DNA of 64,000 nucleotides from JAJDAT01 sp964344185 (GCA_964344185.1 CAYFMN010000018.1:1-64000), one strand, 5' to 3'. Numbered from the stretch's first letter, positions 35,630 through 45,669 are shown. Translations and numbers: made by a program. The notes: generated from the sequence alone by a model not told the origin.

Positions 35630-36001
35630 ATGAGGATAACGTTATTTGTCTTAATTTTACTTTTCAGCGCGACAATTAACGCGCACGCGTTTAAATATGA
35701 CGAAACCGAAGCAATGAAGGCAACCGACGCGTTTCAAAAAAAGATTGAGAAATCCCTGCCCATCGTCAAAGGAAAAATCAGCGGAATGAAAGCCGACAGC
35801 GACGACGGCCACCTAGTCGTAAAAGTAAACAACGGATTCAGAGAACTCAAAAAAACGGAACAACAATTGGTTTTCAAAACCCTGGCCGCTTTATGGAAAA
35901 TAACGCCGGAAGTGAAGAAAAAAGATTACGCGGGCTGGGTATCGGTAGGCTTATGGGATTACGCAAAATTAGAAATGATCGACCTAGGCTCTTTTAAATA
36001 G
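35630..36001 (+). CDS. Small secreted protein of unknown function
   Basis: A 123-residue protein with a clear signal peptide (MRITLFVLILLFSATINAHA, cleavage near residue 20). The mature part is about 100 residues, charged, with VVKVNNGFRELKKTEQQLVF and a Trp-rich end (YAGWVSVGLWDYAKLEMIDL). The ribosome site AAGGA precedes the ATG. No family recognised; probably periplasmic. It converges with the gene at 36038. Confidence 0.7.
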   Translation: MRITLFVLILLFSATINAHAFKYDETEAMKATDAFQKKIEKSLPIVKGKISGMKADSDDGHLVVKVNNGFRELKKTEQQLVFKTLAALWKITPEVKKKDYAGWVSVGLWDYAKLEMIDLGSFK

Positions 36002-36037
36002 CCAACAATCTAAAAAGTTTTTCAGCCAAGAAATTCC

Positions 36038-36577
36038 TTAGCCCTGTTGAGGAACGGGATTTTCGGCAATGTAAAACGGAACGGGATGTGGCGTTTCGGC
36101 GCGTCTCGGCAATTCTTCCGGCGAAAGCAATTCGTAAGCTATTTCCCGGACCTTTTCTTTTGTCGCCGCTTTATGGATGGAAGCAAACCCATCTTCTTTG
36201 AGGTTCAATAAATTGACTTCGGGGGTTTCCTTCGTCAGAACCAAAATGAAATGAATCTTCTTAAACTTTCGTTTAAGGGTCTGGAGCTTTTTAATATCCG
36301 CCTTCTTTTTGCGAAGAGCGTAAACGATGAGATCCGGAGACAGCAGATTAAACATTTTAAAGCAATCGTTCAAAGCCGTAAACGACATCAGCGTGAAACT
36401 TTCATGCTTAATAAACTTTGCCAGTTGAATCCGGTCGCTCTTTAAGGCATCAACGATGAATACAGTTTTATGATCTACTTTTCTCACAATCCAGGTTCTC
36501 CCATTATAGAACCTGTAGTTTACCACCTTTTGATAACGATTGTAATAATAAGGATTTGCCTGTCCATGGCGTAACAT
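36038..36577 (-). CDS. Pseudo-receiver domain protein (response-regulator fold lacking phospho-Asp)
   Basis: About 180 residues. From about residue 35 the layout is that of a CheY-like receiver: TVFIVDALKSDRIQLAKFI (strand 1 and helix 1), LSPDLIVYALRKK (strand 3, where the phosphorylated Asp should be but Tyr-Ala is found), HFILVLTK (Thr at strand 4) and SIHKAATKE (Lys at strand 5). It therefore probably cannot be phosphorylated in the usual way. A basic N-terminal 30 residues and a Pro-rich C-terminal tail follow no known family. The start is uncertain: ATG at 36577, or GTG at 36622. Confidence 0.6.
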   Translation of the reverse strand: MLRHGQANPYYYNRYQKVVNYRFYNGRTWIVRKVDHKTVFIVDALKSDRIQLAKFIKHESFTLMSFTALNDCFKMFNLLSPDLIVYALRKKKADIKKLQTLKRKFKKIHFILVLTKETPEVNLLNLKEDGFASIHKAATKEKVREIAYELLSPEELPRRAETPHPVPFYIAENPVPQQG

Positions 36578-36691
36578 TATCGCGCAACGAAAACCCACCA
36601 AGGAACTCCTTGCCTTTTCCACTATGAGCGTTTATTTTGAAGAAGTATCGAATAATTTCTTCGAACAATAAAAAAATCCTAAAAACCCCAA

Positions 36692-38392
36692 ATGGTTAAA
36701 ATAATTAAATTCGTATATCCATATATTGTTTTCATAGGCCTATCGCTTTTAAATCCAGCCTTAAGTTTTGGGCAAAATTCAAATACAGATACAACGCCGG
36801 GAAATTCCTCCAAACAGGAAGAAAAAGTAATCAATCAATTGGTTTTAATCTCAGAAAGGATCGACTTCGTTAGAAAACAACTGAACCAATTAGAGAAAAA
36901 AAGCCAGACAAAAGAAGTCTCAAAACAAAAAGAAGAACTCGAACTCGAATTAAACTCCCTTAAAAAAAATTTTGAAGCCAGAGCCGCCCAAACCGTTCCT
37001 CAGGATAACTCAATAAACGGCTCTGAAAAAATGAGTTGGACCGACGAGCTGCAAGAAATAACAAAACCGCTTTTACAGTCCATCCACGACCTTTCTGAAA
37101 AACCAAGAAAGATAGGCGCGTTGGAGAATAAAATATCCGAATTAGAAACTCAAATCGAAGAGTATCTGGCAGCCGAAAAAAACCTGGAATTGATTCTACA
37201 AAAACCTGAAATTCAATCGATCAAAAATTCCAGGAAACGTCAAAATCTAATTGAAAAAATCGAACAACTTAAAACGCGTTACAACTCCAAACTACTTGAA
37301 CTGGAATTAGAGGAAGCTCTTAGAAACCTGGACGCGATTAAACAAGACAAACAAACGCTTTGGGAGTTGTTTTCCGATTCGGCGGGAGAATTCGCGCGGG
37401 TTCGCGGCCTCAATATATCCATAGCCCTGGCGGCGTTTGTCGTTTCCTTTATTCTATTAAGCGCGATTTATAAAGCCATCCGCGGCAAAGGCGGGTTAAC
37501 GCAAAAACTGGATCCAAAACTTCGCAAAGTTTTTAAAACAACCTTCAGCGTCCTCGCAATAACTATCAGCCTTGGAGCGGGTCTTTTTTCACTTTATCTG
37601 CGCAACGACTGGCTTTTATTGAGCATTGCCATACTAATACTCTTCGCCATCATTTGGACTTCCCGCCAATTAATCCCCCAGTTCATCCAGGAATTGAAAG
37701 TCATTATGAACCTGGGTTCCATTCGCGAGGGCGAACGAATCATATGGGGCGGCGTTCCCTGGTTCATCGAAGAAATTGGATTTTTTGTATCTTTATCGAA
37801 CCCAAAACTGGAGAGCGGCCTTCTTCAAATCCCGGTAGGTAAATTTTTAGATCTGGATTCGCGTCCGATTATTGAAAACGAAGAATGGTTTCCAACCGAA
37901 AAAAATGATTACGTCATGCTGGAAGACGGAGCTTACGGGTATGTGGAAAGTCAAACTTTAGAGCGAGTGGTATTACAGAGATTGGGTTCGCCTAAATATT
38001 ACCCGACAACGGACTTCCTTCAATTGAAACCAGTCAATTTGTCAAAGGGATTTCTATTGTATCTGGAATTTGGACTGGATTATGGCATACAAGACAAGAT
38101 ATGCGATGAAATTCCAGAACTATTCGAAAACGAATTGAAAAAAAGCCTACAGACGTATTTTTTGGAAGAACCGCCTGGTATTTCAAGTCTCAGCGTTTAT
38201 TTTAACCAAGCGGCGGCAAGCTCGCTGAACTTGATCGTATTTGTAAAAGTGGACGGGAGATACGCTAGTTCTTACTATTCTATAAAACGCGAGATCAATA
38301 AAAACATGGTTCGAGTTTGTAATGAAAATAACCTCTCCATCCCATTCAACCAGCTAACCGTGCATAAAGCGGGGGAATCAGATACCAATTAA
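36692..38392 (+). CDS. MscS-like mechanosensitive channel family protein
   Basis: A 566-residue protein. It has a signal sequence (IIKFVYPYIVFIGLSLLNPALSF), a periplasmic coiled coil at about 45-225 (QLNQLEKKSQTKEVSKQKEE and similar), then three membrane helices at about 245-335 (SIALAAFVVSFILLSAIY; FSVLAITISLGAGLFSLYL; WLLLSIAILILFAIIW). An MscS-like soluble domain follows at about 340-560: GSIREGERIIWGGVPWFIEE, LQIPVGKFLDL, and DYVMLEDGAYGYVESQTLER. MscS-type channels protect against osmotic shock; this one is diverged. It stands alone. Confidence 0.7.
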   Translation: MVKIIKFVYPYIVFIGLSLLNPALSFGQNSNTDTTPGNSSKQEEKVINQLVLISERIDFVRKQLNQLEKKSQTKEVSKQKEELELELNSLKKNFEARAAQTVPQDNSINGSEKMSWTDELQEITKPLLQSIHDLSEKPRKIGALENKISELETQIEEYLAAEKNLELILQKPEIQSIKNSRKRQNLIEKIEQLKTRYNSKLLELELEEALRNLDAIKQDKQTLWELFSDSAGEFARVRGLNISIALAAFVVSFILLSAIYKAIRGKGGLTQKLDPKLRKVFKTTFSVLAITISLGAGLFSLYLRNDWLLLSIAILILFAIIWTSRQLIPQFIQELKVIMNLGSIREGERIIWGGVPWFIEEIGFFVSLSNPKLESGLLQIPVGKFLDLDSRPIIENEEWFPTEKNDYVMLEDGAYGYVESQTLERVVLQRLGSPKYYPTTDFLQLKPVNLSKGFLLYLEFGLDYGIQDKICDEIPELFENELKKSLQTYFLEEPPGISSLSVYFNQAAASSLNLIVFVKVDGRYASSYYSIKREINKNMVRVCNENNLSIPFNQLTVHKAGESDTN

Positions 38393-38479
38393 TCTCAAAC
38401 ACTAAATCCACTTTTCGCGACAATTCATAAATCGCCATATTTGATTTTTTCTTTGACGTTTTTATGGAACTGAAAGTAA

Positions 38480-38700
38480 AAAATTGATAAATGTCACATT
38501 GAGTGTCCGACAGGTTTCACCCGTTAATTGTTAAAGGAACTGGAGTTTCAAAGTTCCCTCTCGCGTGTCATTCAGAACCGATATTTTAATATCGGTGAAG
38601 AATCTCGCCTCGATTCAATAAATCAAACTCCTTTTCCTTAGGAGGCTCAAGCTTGTCCTGAGGTACTCGAAGGAAAATGCGACCTCCTATTTTCAGTTCC
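38480..38700 (-). repeat. Composite dispersed repeats, families B and C, reverse orientation
   Basis: On the minus strand: AAGGAAAAGGAGTTTGATTT, a leader TTATTGAATCGAGGCGAGAT, a family C unit whose loop is a perfect palindrome (ACCGATATTAAAATATCGGT) and the CTGAATGACACG end, followed by TAACGGGTGAAACCTGTCGG and CACTCAATGTGACATTTATC. It occupies the space where a ParE toxin gene would be expected. Confidence 0.75.
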
Positions 38701-38905
38701 CTTTGACGATATTTTTCACCTTTCGCGGACTGGTTCCGCTGTGCAATCCTTCAAGAACGGCAGTTTTTAAACCTTCGCGCCTCCTTTGATCCATACGAAT
38801 TAAATCTCGAATATAATCGCTCGCATTGGCAAATTCTCCGCCTTTTACTTGCTGGTCCACCCACTGCCGAATAGCGTCGGGTAGGGAAACATTCAAACTA
38901 GCCAT
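38693..38905 (-). CDS. ParD-like antitoxin (orphan)
   Basis: A 70-residue CopG/ParD-type ribbon-helix-helix protein: MASLNVSLPDAIRQWVDQQV, then GGEFANASDYIRDLIRMDQR and a short C-terminal toxin-binding tail. The start at 38905 follows a perfect GGAGG (38913-38917 on the plus strand). ParD normally neutralises a ParE toxin encoded directly downstream, but downstream here there is only repeat DNA, so it is an orphan. A perfect palindrome at 38921-38941 is the likely operator. Confidence 0.88.
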   Translation of the reverse strand: MASLNVSLPDAIRQWVDQQVKGGEFANASDYIRDLIRMDQRRREGLKTAVLEGLHSGTSPRKVKNIVKGN

Positions 38906-38920
38906 AACTAAACCTCCATA

Positions 38921-38941
38921 TAATGACAATATTTGTCATTA
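38921..38941 (-). promoter_or_regulatory. Palindromic operator upstream of parD
   Basis: TAATGACAA / TTGTCATTA, two perfect 9-base arms with a 3-base spacer, 16 bases upstream of the parD ATG. Ribbon-helix-helix antitoxins autoregulate through such sites. Confidence 0.75.
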
Positions 38942-39102
38942 TGTGCTATTTTTTTATCAAGATACAATCTTGGATCGAGTTTTGCGGTAAACTCTCTTCA
39001 AAACTATTTTCAAAATACTTAAACTTCTATAACCTACCGAAAAATATTTTTTTTCGGCCCAAACTGGCTACCGCCTATCAATAGAATTTACCTTTAGAAT
39101 AA

Positions 39103-41181
39103 ATGAACAAAGAACAGATCAAACAACTCGAAACAGACCTTTGGTCGGCGGCGGACAACCTTCGCGCCAATTCAGACCTCAAATCCAGCGAATACTCAAC
39201 CCCCGTCATGGGACTAATATTCCTGAAGTTTGCAGATAATAACTACCGGAAATATGAAAAAGAAATTTTAAAGGAATACTCCAAACACAAAGGCAAGCGA
39301 ACTGAAAAACCGCTTTCCGACATTGCTATCGAAAAATGCGGGTTCTACTTACCAGACCATGCGCGTTACGATTATCTTTTAAATTTACCGGACGAAGAAA
39401 ACGTCGCCAAAGCCATCAAAAAAGCGATGGAAGCGATTGAAGAGTATAAACCAGAACTAGACGGCATCCTGCCAAAGGATGAATACGACCGACTGATCCG
39501 CACCGATAAAACAATTCCGGCGCAACTGCTAAAAAACTTTTCGGATATTCCAAGCGACGCCAGCGGCGATCTATTTGGTCAAATCTATGAATACTTTCTC
39601 GGAAATTTCGCAAAGAGCGAAGGTCAAAAAGGCGGCGAGTTTTTTACGCCGCGCTCCGTGGTCCGGTTGATGGTCGAAATCATCAAACCGCACCGAGGCA
39701 CGGTATTTGATCCCGCCTGCGGTTCCGGCGGAATGTTTGTGCAATCCGCTCAATTTATCGAACGTCGCCGAAAAGATTTAGCAAGACGATCCAAAAACAA
39801 ACAAGAAAGCGACCTTTATGTATCCGGTCAGGAAAAAACCTTGGAAACCGTCAAACTCGCAAAGATGAATCTGGCCGTAAACGGTTTACGCGGCGATATT
39901 CAACAAACTAACACATACACAGAAGATCCTTTTGAAGCTTTTGGAAAATTCGACTACGTCCTGGCAAATCCTCCATTCAATGTAGACGACGTGAGCATAT
40001 CCTCAGTAGAAAAAGACAAACGATTCAATACTTACGGCGTTCCCCGTAACAAATCAAAGAACAAGAAAAAGGATAAAGGTAAAGAAACGGTGCCGAACGC
40101 CAATTACCTATGGATCAACCTATTCGCCACGTCGCTCAAGAAAAAAGGCAGAGCTGGACTGGTCATGGCCAACTCCGCTTCCGACGCGCGTCACTCAGAA
40201 GCGGATATCCGTGAAACATTGGTAAAAGATAACCTGATCTACGGCATGCTCACCCTGCCCTCCAATATGTTTTACACGGTGACATTACCCGCCACGCTTT
40301 GGTTTTTCGATAAAGGAAAACAAGACGACCGAATTCTGTTTATCGATGCGCGTAATATTTTCACTCAAATCGACCGCGCTCACCGCGAGTTCTCGGAAGA
40401 ACAAGTTCAAAACATCGCCATCATCAGCAAACTGCATAAAGGCAAAAGCGATCAATTTGTCGATTTAATCGACTACTATTTCGAGCAAGGAATGGAAAAG
40501 CTTGCGGAAAATAAAGAGAAGGTAGAACCCGTTTCAGAAAGTTTGTTAGAAGTCTTGAATGAAAAAGACGGCAAGGAGGCGGTTGGAGAGTTGGTCAATC
40601 AATGGACTGCATTAGGTAAATTGCAAAAACAACACAAAAAGTATTTGGAATCCGGTCAAAAAGAACCCAAGATTGCCATAAAGAATAAAGCCCAGCATAA
40701 ATTGCGTGAATCATTCGATCCCTTCTTTACTGGTTTGCACGACGGCCTTAAACGATTGGATAAAATCGTCCGCACACATGAGAAAAAGAAAAACGAAAGC
40801 GCCAAGAGGAACGGTCGTCGTCAAATGGTGGATCGAAACACCAAACAACTTAAAACGACGTTAGAAGAATTGCACAAAGAAGTTAAAAATGCCGAAAGCT
40901 TTTTCAAGCATATTCATTGGTTGCAGGAACGCTTTCCAAAAGCGGAATACGAAGATGTTACCGGGCTTTGTAAATTGGCCACACAAGAAGAGATTAAAGA
41001 ACAAGACTACTCCCTGAACCCTGGGCGATACGTAGGCGTGGTGATTGAAGAAGACGGAAAAACCGAAGAAGAGTTTATAGAAGAGATTTTGAGCTTAAAT
41101 GATGAACTAATAGAACTAAATAAAGAAGCTCGAATATTAGAAGATATAATTTACACAAACACAAAGGAACTCTGTGATTAG
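39103..41181 (+). CDS. hsdM: Type I restriction-modification DNA methyltransferase subunit M
   Basis: A 692-residue N6-adenine methyltransferase subunit. The HsdM N-terminal helical domain (KQLETDLWSAADNLRANSDL) leads to the SAM motif VFDPACGSGGMFVQ and the catalytic motif IV VLANPPFNV. The C-terminal quarter is charged and helical. With HsdS it methylates host DNA; with HsdR as well it forms the restriction complex. Its stop overlaps the hsdS start by 8 bases. It probably shares a promoter with the whole hsd operon in 38942-39102. Confidence 0.96.
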   Translation: MNKEQIKQLETDLWSAADNLRANSDLKSSEYSTPVMGLIFLKFADNNYRKYEKEILKEYSKHKGKRTEKPLSDIAIEKCGFYLPDHARYDYLLNLPDEENVAKAIKKAMEAIEEYKPELDGILPKDEYDRLIRTDKTIPAQLLKNFSDIPSDASGDLFGQIYEYFLGNFAKSEGQKGGEFFTPRSVVRLMVEIIKPHRGTVFDPACGSGGMFVQSAQFIERRRKDLARRSKNKQESDLYVSGQEKTLETVKLAKMNLAVNGLRGDIQQTNTYTEDPFEAFGKFDYVLANPPFNVDDVSISSVEKDKRFNTYGVPRNKSKNKKKDKGKETVPNANYLWINLFATSLKKKGRAGLVMANSASDARHSEADIRETLVKDNLIYGMLTLPSNMFYTVTLPATLWFFDKGKQDDRILFIDARNIFTQIDRAHREFSEEQVQNIAIISKLHKGKSDQFVDLIDYYFEQGMEKLAENKEKVEPVSESLLEVLNEKDGKEAVGELVNQWTALGKLQKQHKKYLESGQKEPKIAIKNKAQHKLRESFDPFFTGLHDGLKRLDKIVRTHEKKKNESAKRNGRRQMVDRNTKQLKTTLEELHKEVKNAESFFKHIHWLQERFPKAEYEDVTGLCKLATQEEIKEQDYSLNPGRYVGVVIEEDGKTEEEFIEEILSLNDELIELNKEARILEDIIYTNTKELCD

Positions 41182-42400
41182 CGAAAACTGGAAAGAAATA
41201 CGTTTTAAAGAATTCATAGAGCTTAAAAGAGGCTTTGACCTTCCAAATCAGTATATTATAACAGGTAAATATCCCGTAGTTGCTAGCACTTCAATTAAAG
41301 CGTATCACAATCATTTCCAGATAGATGCCCCTGGGGTTGTAACAGGAAGATCAGGTAGTTTGGGTTCCGTTCAATATATTAAAAATAATTTCTGGCCATT
41401 AAATACAACCCTTTTTGTAAACGATTTTAAAAATAATGATCCAAGATTTGTTTATTATTTTTTGAAATTAATGAAATTGGAAAACTTTAATTGCGGCGCA
41501 GGAGTTCCGATGCTTAATCGAAATCATCTACGCGAAGTAAAAATTAAAATTCCAAATATAAAAACACAAAAAAAAATAGCGGCGATTTTGTCGGCCTATG
41601 ACGACTTGATCGAAAACAATAAACGGAGAATCGCGATATTGAAAAAAATGGCCGAAGAAATTTACCGCGAATGGTTTGTCCGGTCGCGTAACTCAAACTT
41701 TAAAAATAAGAAGCAAGCACTGATACCATTAAGAAACCTTATTGATTACTACACTGGAGGAGATTGGGGGAATGAGAATCAAAGTTTAAAACATAGAAAT
41801 CCTGTAAAAATAATTAGAGGAACCGATTTCAAAAATATACGTTTTGGAAACGTCCAATCAGTACCATTACGATTTATTACTGATTCCAGCTTAAAAAACA
41901 GGAAGTTATTTCCAGGAGATATTATTATTGAAAATTCGGTAAACCATAACTCACGAACATCTGGAAATTCTTTATTAATAACAAAACAATTGTTGCAACT
42001 GTTTGATGGAGCAGTCATATGCTCTAGTTTCTGCAAATTAATTAGACCTCAAAATAAAATCTTTTCTTCTTTTTTATTTAGAAATTTTAAACTCCTGTTT
42101 GATACTGGATCGTTTGATTATTTCCAAAATATTGCAACTAATGGAATTGCTAATTTACAAGCTGAAAGATTTCTTGATAAAAATTTGATCGTTTTTTCGA
42201 ATGATATAAATTTCGATCTCTTAAATAAAATCGATCCTTCAATATACGCTTTGAAAATAAAAATTTTGGTTTCTAAAAGGAACATGCTTTTAAATAGATT
42301 AATATCAGGCAAACTTTCAGTCGAAGATTTAGATATCCAATTTCCTCCGAGTATGCGAGAAGAAAACGATATAGTCGAAAAGGAAGCGACTTGTGCCTAA
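41174..42400 (+). CDS. hsdS: Type I restriction-modification specificity subunit S
   Basis: A 408-residue subunit with the standard layout. A first target-recognition domain at about 1-130 is followed by a conserved coiled coil (QKKIAAILSAYDDLIENNKR, then EEIYREWFVR), a second recognition domain at about 175-365 and a closing coil with RLISGKLSVEDL. It selects the bipartite DNA site. The GTG start overlaps hsdM by 8 bases, and the end overlaps hsdR by 8. The two recognition domains are visibly more AT-rich (many AAA, TTT, ATT codons) than hsdM and hsdR, as expected for exchanged domains. Confidence 0.94.
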   Translation: MISENWKEIRFKEFIELKRGFDLPNQYIITGKYPVVASTSIKAYHNHFQIDAPGVVTGRSGSLGSVQYIKNNFWPLNTTLFVNDFKNNDPRFVYYFLKLMKLENFNCGAGVPMLNRNHLREVKIKIPNIKTQKKIAAILSAYDDLIENNKRRIAILKKMAEEIYREWFVRSRNSNFKNKKQALIPLRNLIDYYTGGDWGNENQSLKHRNPVKIIRGTDFKNIRFGNVQSVPLRFITDSSLKNRKLFPGDIIIENSVNHNSRTSGNSLLITKQLLQLFDGAVICSSFCKLIRPQNKIFSSFLFRNFKLLFDTGSFDYFQNIATNGIANLQAERFLDKNLIVFSNDINFDLLNKIDPSIYALKIKILVSKRNMLLNRLISGKLSVEDLDIQFPPSMREENDIVEKEATCA

Positions 42401-45400
42401 TTTTATTTCCGAAGACGATATCGAGAGGGCCATTTTAAAAAAGCTAAACCAAGAATTGGGTTTTGAACTTTTAAATTGCTATACCGCGAATTCGGAAGAT
42501 CTTAACGACGGCTCTAATCGAATAAACAAAAGCGACGTTATTTTAAAAGACCGTTTAAAAGAAGTTGTTACGTCGCTAAATCCCAACCTTCCCGAATCCG
42601 CCATTGACGAAGCGATTTCCAAATTAATGGATAAACGTCGCGCCATGTCTCCAATTGCCGCTAATCGGGAAATCGATTCAATGATTCGCGACGGCGTTCC
42701 GGTGGAGATAGAAAATGCCAAAGGCAAAATCGAAAAAGAACGGGTTCGCCTAATCGACTTCAACGACTCCAGTCAAAACCGTTTCCTCGCCGTTTCTCAA
42801 CTTTGGATAAAAGGCGACCGTTGTTATCGCAGACCGGACATTATCCTCTATATCAACGGAATTCCTTTAGTCTTTATCGAACTCAAGAATTCCAACGTCA
42901 AACTGCAAACCGCTTTTGACGATAACCTGACCAATTACAAAACCGACATTCCCCAACTTTTCCTGACCAACGCGGTTTGTATTCTCTCCAACGCGATTGA
43001 AACAAAGGTTGGCAGTTTCACCGCCGATTGGGAGCATTTCTTTAACTGGCTGAGGACGGAAAACGAAAAAGAAAAAATAGACGCGAAAAAAATTGAGCGC
43101 GAGGCGACCAGCCTGGAACGCGCCGTCTCTGGCTTGTGCGCTCCGGAAAGACTGCTCGACTTTATCGAAAACTTCATCGTGTATCACAGAGAAACGGAAA
43201 AAATCGTCGCGCAGAATCATCAGTTTATTGGCGTCAATAAAGCTTTTCGGAAGTTCCTTAAACGAAAAGAATTTTGCGGCAAACTGGGCGTTTTTTGGCA
43301 TACCCAGGGAGCGGGCAAAAGCTTCTCCATGATTTTTTACGTTCGTAAAATCTTCCGCAAAGTAACAGGTAATTTCACTTTTGCCGTTATTACCGACCGC
43401 AAAGACCTGGACGGCCAAATTTATCGTAACTTCCTCAACACCGGCACGGTCAAAGAAAACGAAGCGGCCCAACCTAAAGACAGCGAGGAGATGCGAAAGT
43501 TTTTGGAACAAAATAAGCGCGTGGTTTTCACTTTAATCCATAAGTTCCGCTACGACAAAGGCAAGGACTACCCTATCTTATCTAACCGCGACGATATTGT
43601 CGTGATGGTGGACGAGGCGCATCGGACTCAATACGAATCGCTTGCCGAAAATATGCGAAACGGTCTTCCAAACGCCAACTACTTGGCTTTTACCGGAACC
43701 CCTTTATTAGGCCGCGAGCGTAAAACCAGTAAATGGTTTGGCGATTACGTTTCCGAATACAATTTCCAACAGTCGATGGACGATGGGGCCACCGTGCCGC
43801 TTTTTTACCAAAAGCGCGTTCCGGAAGTGTTGATACAAAACCAGGATTTAAGCGACGAGTTTTACGAAATCCTCGAAGATGAAAATTTAAACGAAGCGCA
43901 ACAACTGAAACTCGAAAAGAAGTTTGCGCAAGAAATTGAAGTGATCAAGCGCGATGACCGTTTGGAAACCATCGCTAAGGACATCGTCTACCATTTTCCG
44001 CGTCGCGGTTATTTGGGTAAAGGGATGGTTGTTTCTTTAGATAAATTCACCGCAGTCAGAATGTACGACAAAGTACAACGGCTGTGGAAAGAGGAAATCA
44101 AAAACTTACGCGGACGCATTTCAAAATCCGCCAACGATATCGAGAAAGCCAGATTAAAAACTGTTTTAGACGCTATGCGCGGCGTGGAAATGGCAGTCGT
44201 AATAAGTATTGAAGGCAACAAGGAGGAAGAGAAAAAGTTTTCGATGCAGGAGTTGGACCTCAAACCACATGTTGACCGTCTTTCCACTTTGGACGAACAC
44301 GGTCACGATATTGAATACAACTTTAAGGACCCTGAGCACCCCCTGCAATTGGTTTTTGTGTGCGCTATGTGGTTGACGGGGTTTGACGCGCCTACCGTTT
44401 CTACGCTTTACCTTGACAAACCAATGAAGGACCACACTCTGATGCAAGCAATTGCCAGGGCGAACCGGGTAACTTCTTATCGAATCAACGACGTTTTGAA
44501 ACGGCACGGAGATATAGTCGATTACTACAACGTCTTCCGCAACATGAAGAAAGCTTTAAAAGATTACGCGCAAGGCGAAGAAGGTTTGGACGACCCTCCG
44601 ATTCGGGAAAAATCGGAATTATTCCGTTTATTGGAGGAGTCCATCCAAGAAGGGTTGGCTTTTTGCCGAAACCTAGGTATAGACCTCAATACGATTTTGG
44701 ACGAGGACAATACCTTTAAAAATATTAACCAGTTCAAAGAATTTGCCGACATACTGTTGAGCAAAGACAAATGGCGCAAGCAGTTTTTCGTTTACGACAA
44801 CACGATATCTTCTCTTTATTCTGCGTGTAAACCGGAAATATTAAAACGAAAACCTCGCAAAATTGTATTTGTCTTTCAATATCTCCGCGACGTGATCGAC
44901 ACCATTATCCAACAAGTCAATATAGACAAAGTCGGACTACGCATATCAGAGCTTTTAGACGAAAGCGTGGTTGTCGATAACGCAGAAAAATTGTTATTGA
45001 GAGAACATTCAGAAGAATATCAAATAGTACAAAAAGGAAAAGTGTGGGATCTTAGCAAGATTAATTTCGATAAGCTTAAAGAAGATTTTGCCCGCTCCAT
45101 GTATAAAAACATAGAGATCGCCGATCTGCGCGCTTTCATCCAAAACAAAATTCAAATTATGATCGATCAAAACGTTACGCGTAAAGACTTTGCCGAAAAA
45201 CTGCAAGAAATTATCGATACCTACAATTCCGGCGGTTCGGCGACAGAAAACTATTTTGACGATCTGATGAAATTCACGCAGGATTTAAAAGAAGAAGACG
45301 AGCGACATATTCGTGAAGAATTGAGCGCAGACGAGTTAGAACTATTTGATGTTCTCAAAAAAGAAAAAATGACTAAAGAAGAAGAGAAAAACGTTAAATT

Positions 45401-45629
45401 AGCTTCAAAATCTCTTTTGAACCGATTACTTAAAAAACACCCAAAACTATTGGTTCAAGATTGGTACAAAGATTCGCAATCTCTGAGAACAGTTCGAAAA
45501 GAAGTCGAAGATATTTTAGATAAAAAACTACCTAAAAGTTACGACCGGAAATTGTTCAAAGAAAAATGCGACGACATTTTTGACTTGATGGTTGACTACG
45601 CCGCCAAAGGCCGTAAGTGGGCGGCATAG
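42393..45629 (+). CDS. hsdR: Type I restriction enzyme subunit R (nuclease and DNA translocase)
   Basis: A 1078-residue subunit. The N-terminal nuclease domain shows the PD-(D/E)xK residues in YRRPDIILYINGIPLVFIEL followed by KNSN. The helicase motor has Walker A HTQGAGKSFSM, a DEAH box VVMVDEAHRTQYE and the motif III-type LAFTGTPLLG. Motif VI-like LMQAIARANRV is present. Full family length with no break. The GTG start overlaps hsdS by 8 bases. It translocates and cuts unmodified DNA as part of the HsdR2M2S1 complex, so the restriction system looks intact. Confidence 0.96.
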   Translation: MPNFISEDDIERAILKKLNQELGFELLNCYTANSEDLNDGSNRINKSDVILKDRLKEVVTSLNPNLPESAIDEAISKLMDKRRAMSPIAANREIDSMIRDGVPVEIENAKGKIEKERVRLIDFNDSSQNRFLAVSQLWIKGDRCYRRPDIILYINGIPLVFIELKNSNVKLQTAFDDNLTNYKTDIPQLFLTNAVCILSNAIETKVGSFTADWEHFFNWLRTENEKEKIDAKKIEREATSLERAVSGLCAPERLLDFIENFIVYHRETEKIVAQNHQFIGVNKAFRKFLKRKEFCGKLGVFWHTQGAGKSFSMIFYVRKIFRKVTGNFTFAVITDRKDLDGQIYRNFLNTGTVKENEAAQPKDSEEMRKFLEQNKRVVFTLIHKFRYDKGKDYPILSNRDDIVVMVDEAHRTQYESLAENMRNGLPNANYLAFTGTPLLGRERKTSKWFGDYVSEYNFQQSMDDGATVPLFYQKRVPEVLIQNQDLSDEFYEILEDENLNEAQQLKLEKKFAQEIEVIKRDDRLETIAKDIVYHFPRRGYLGKGMVVSLDKFTAVRMYDKVQRLWKEEIKNLRGRISKSANDIEKARLKTVLDAMRGVEMAVVISIEGNKEEEKKFSMQELDLKPHVDRLSTLDEHGHDIEYNFKDPEHPLQLVFVCAMWLTGFDAPTVSTLYLDKPMKDHTLMQAIARANRVTSYRINDVLKRHGDIVDYYNVFRNMKKALKDYAQGEEGLDDPPIREKSELFRLLEESIQEGLAFCRNLGIDLNTILDEDNTFKNINQFKEFADILLSKDKWRKQFFVYDNTISSLYSACKPEILKRKPRKIVFVFQYLRDVIDTIIQQVNIDKVGLRISELLDESVVVDNAEKLLLREHSEEYQIVQKGKVWDLSKINFDKLKEDFARSMYKNIEIADLRAFIQNKIQIMIDQNVTRKDFAEKLQEIIDTYNSGGSATENYFDDLMKFTQDLKEEDERHIREELSADELELFDVLKKEKMTKEEEKNVKLASKSLLNRLLKKHPKLLVQDWYKDSQSLRTVRKEVEDILDKKLPKSYDRKLFKEKCDDIFDLMVDYAAKGRKWAA

Positions 45630-45669
45630 TATCTCTATCCGCTACACGATCTTTAAGAAACAAAAAAAC

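Noticed and set aside
42867..43511. 214-codon minus-strand frame inside hsdR
   Set aside because: Lies wholly antisense to the conserved nuclease and Walker A region of hsdR; no family likeness.
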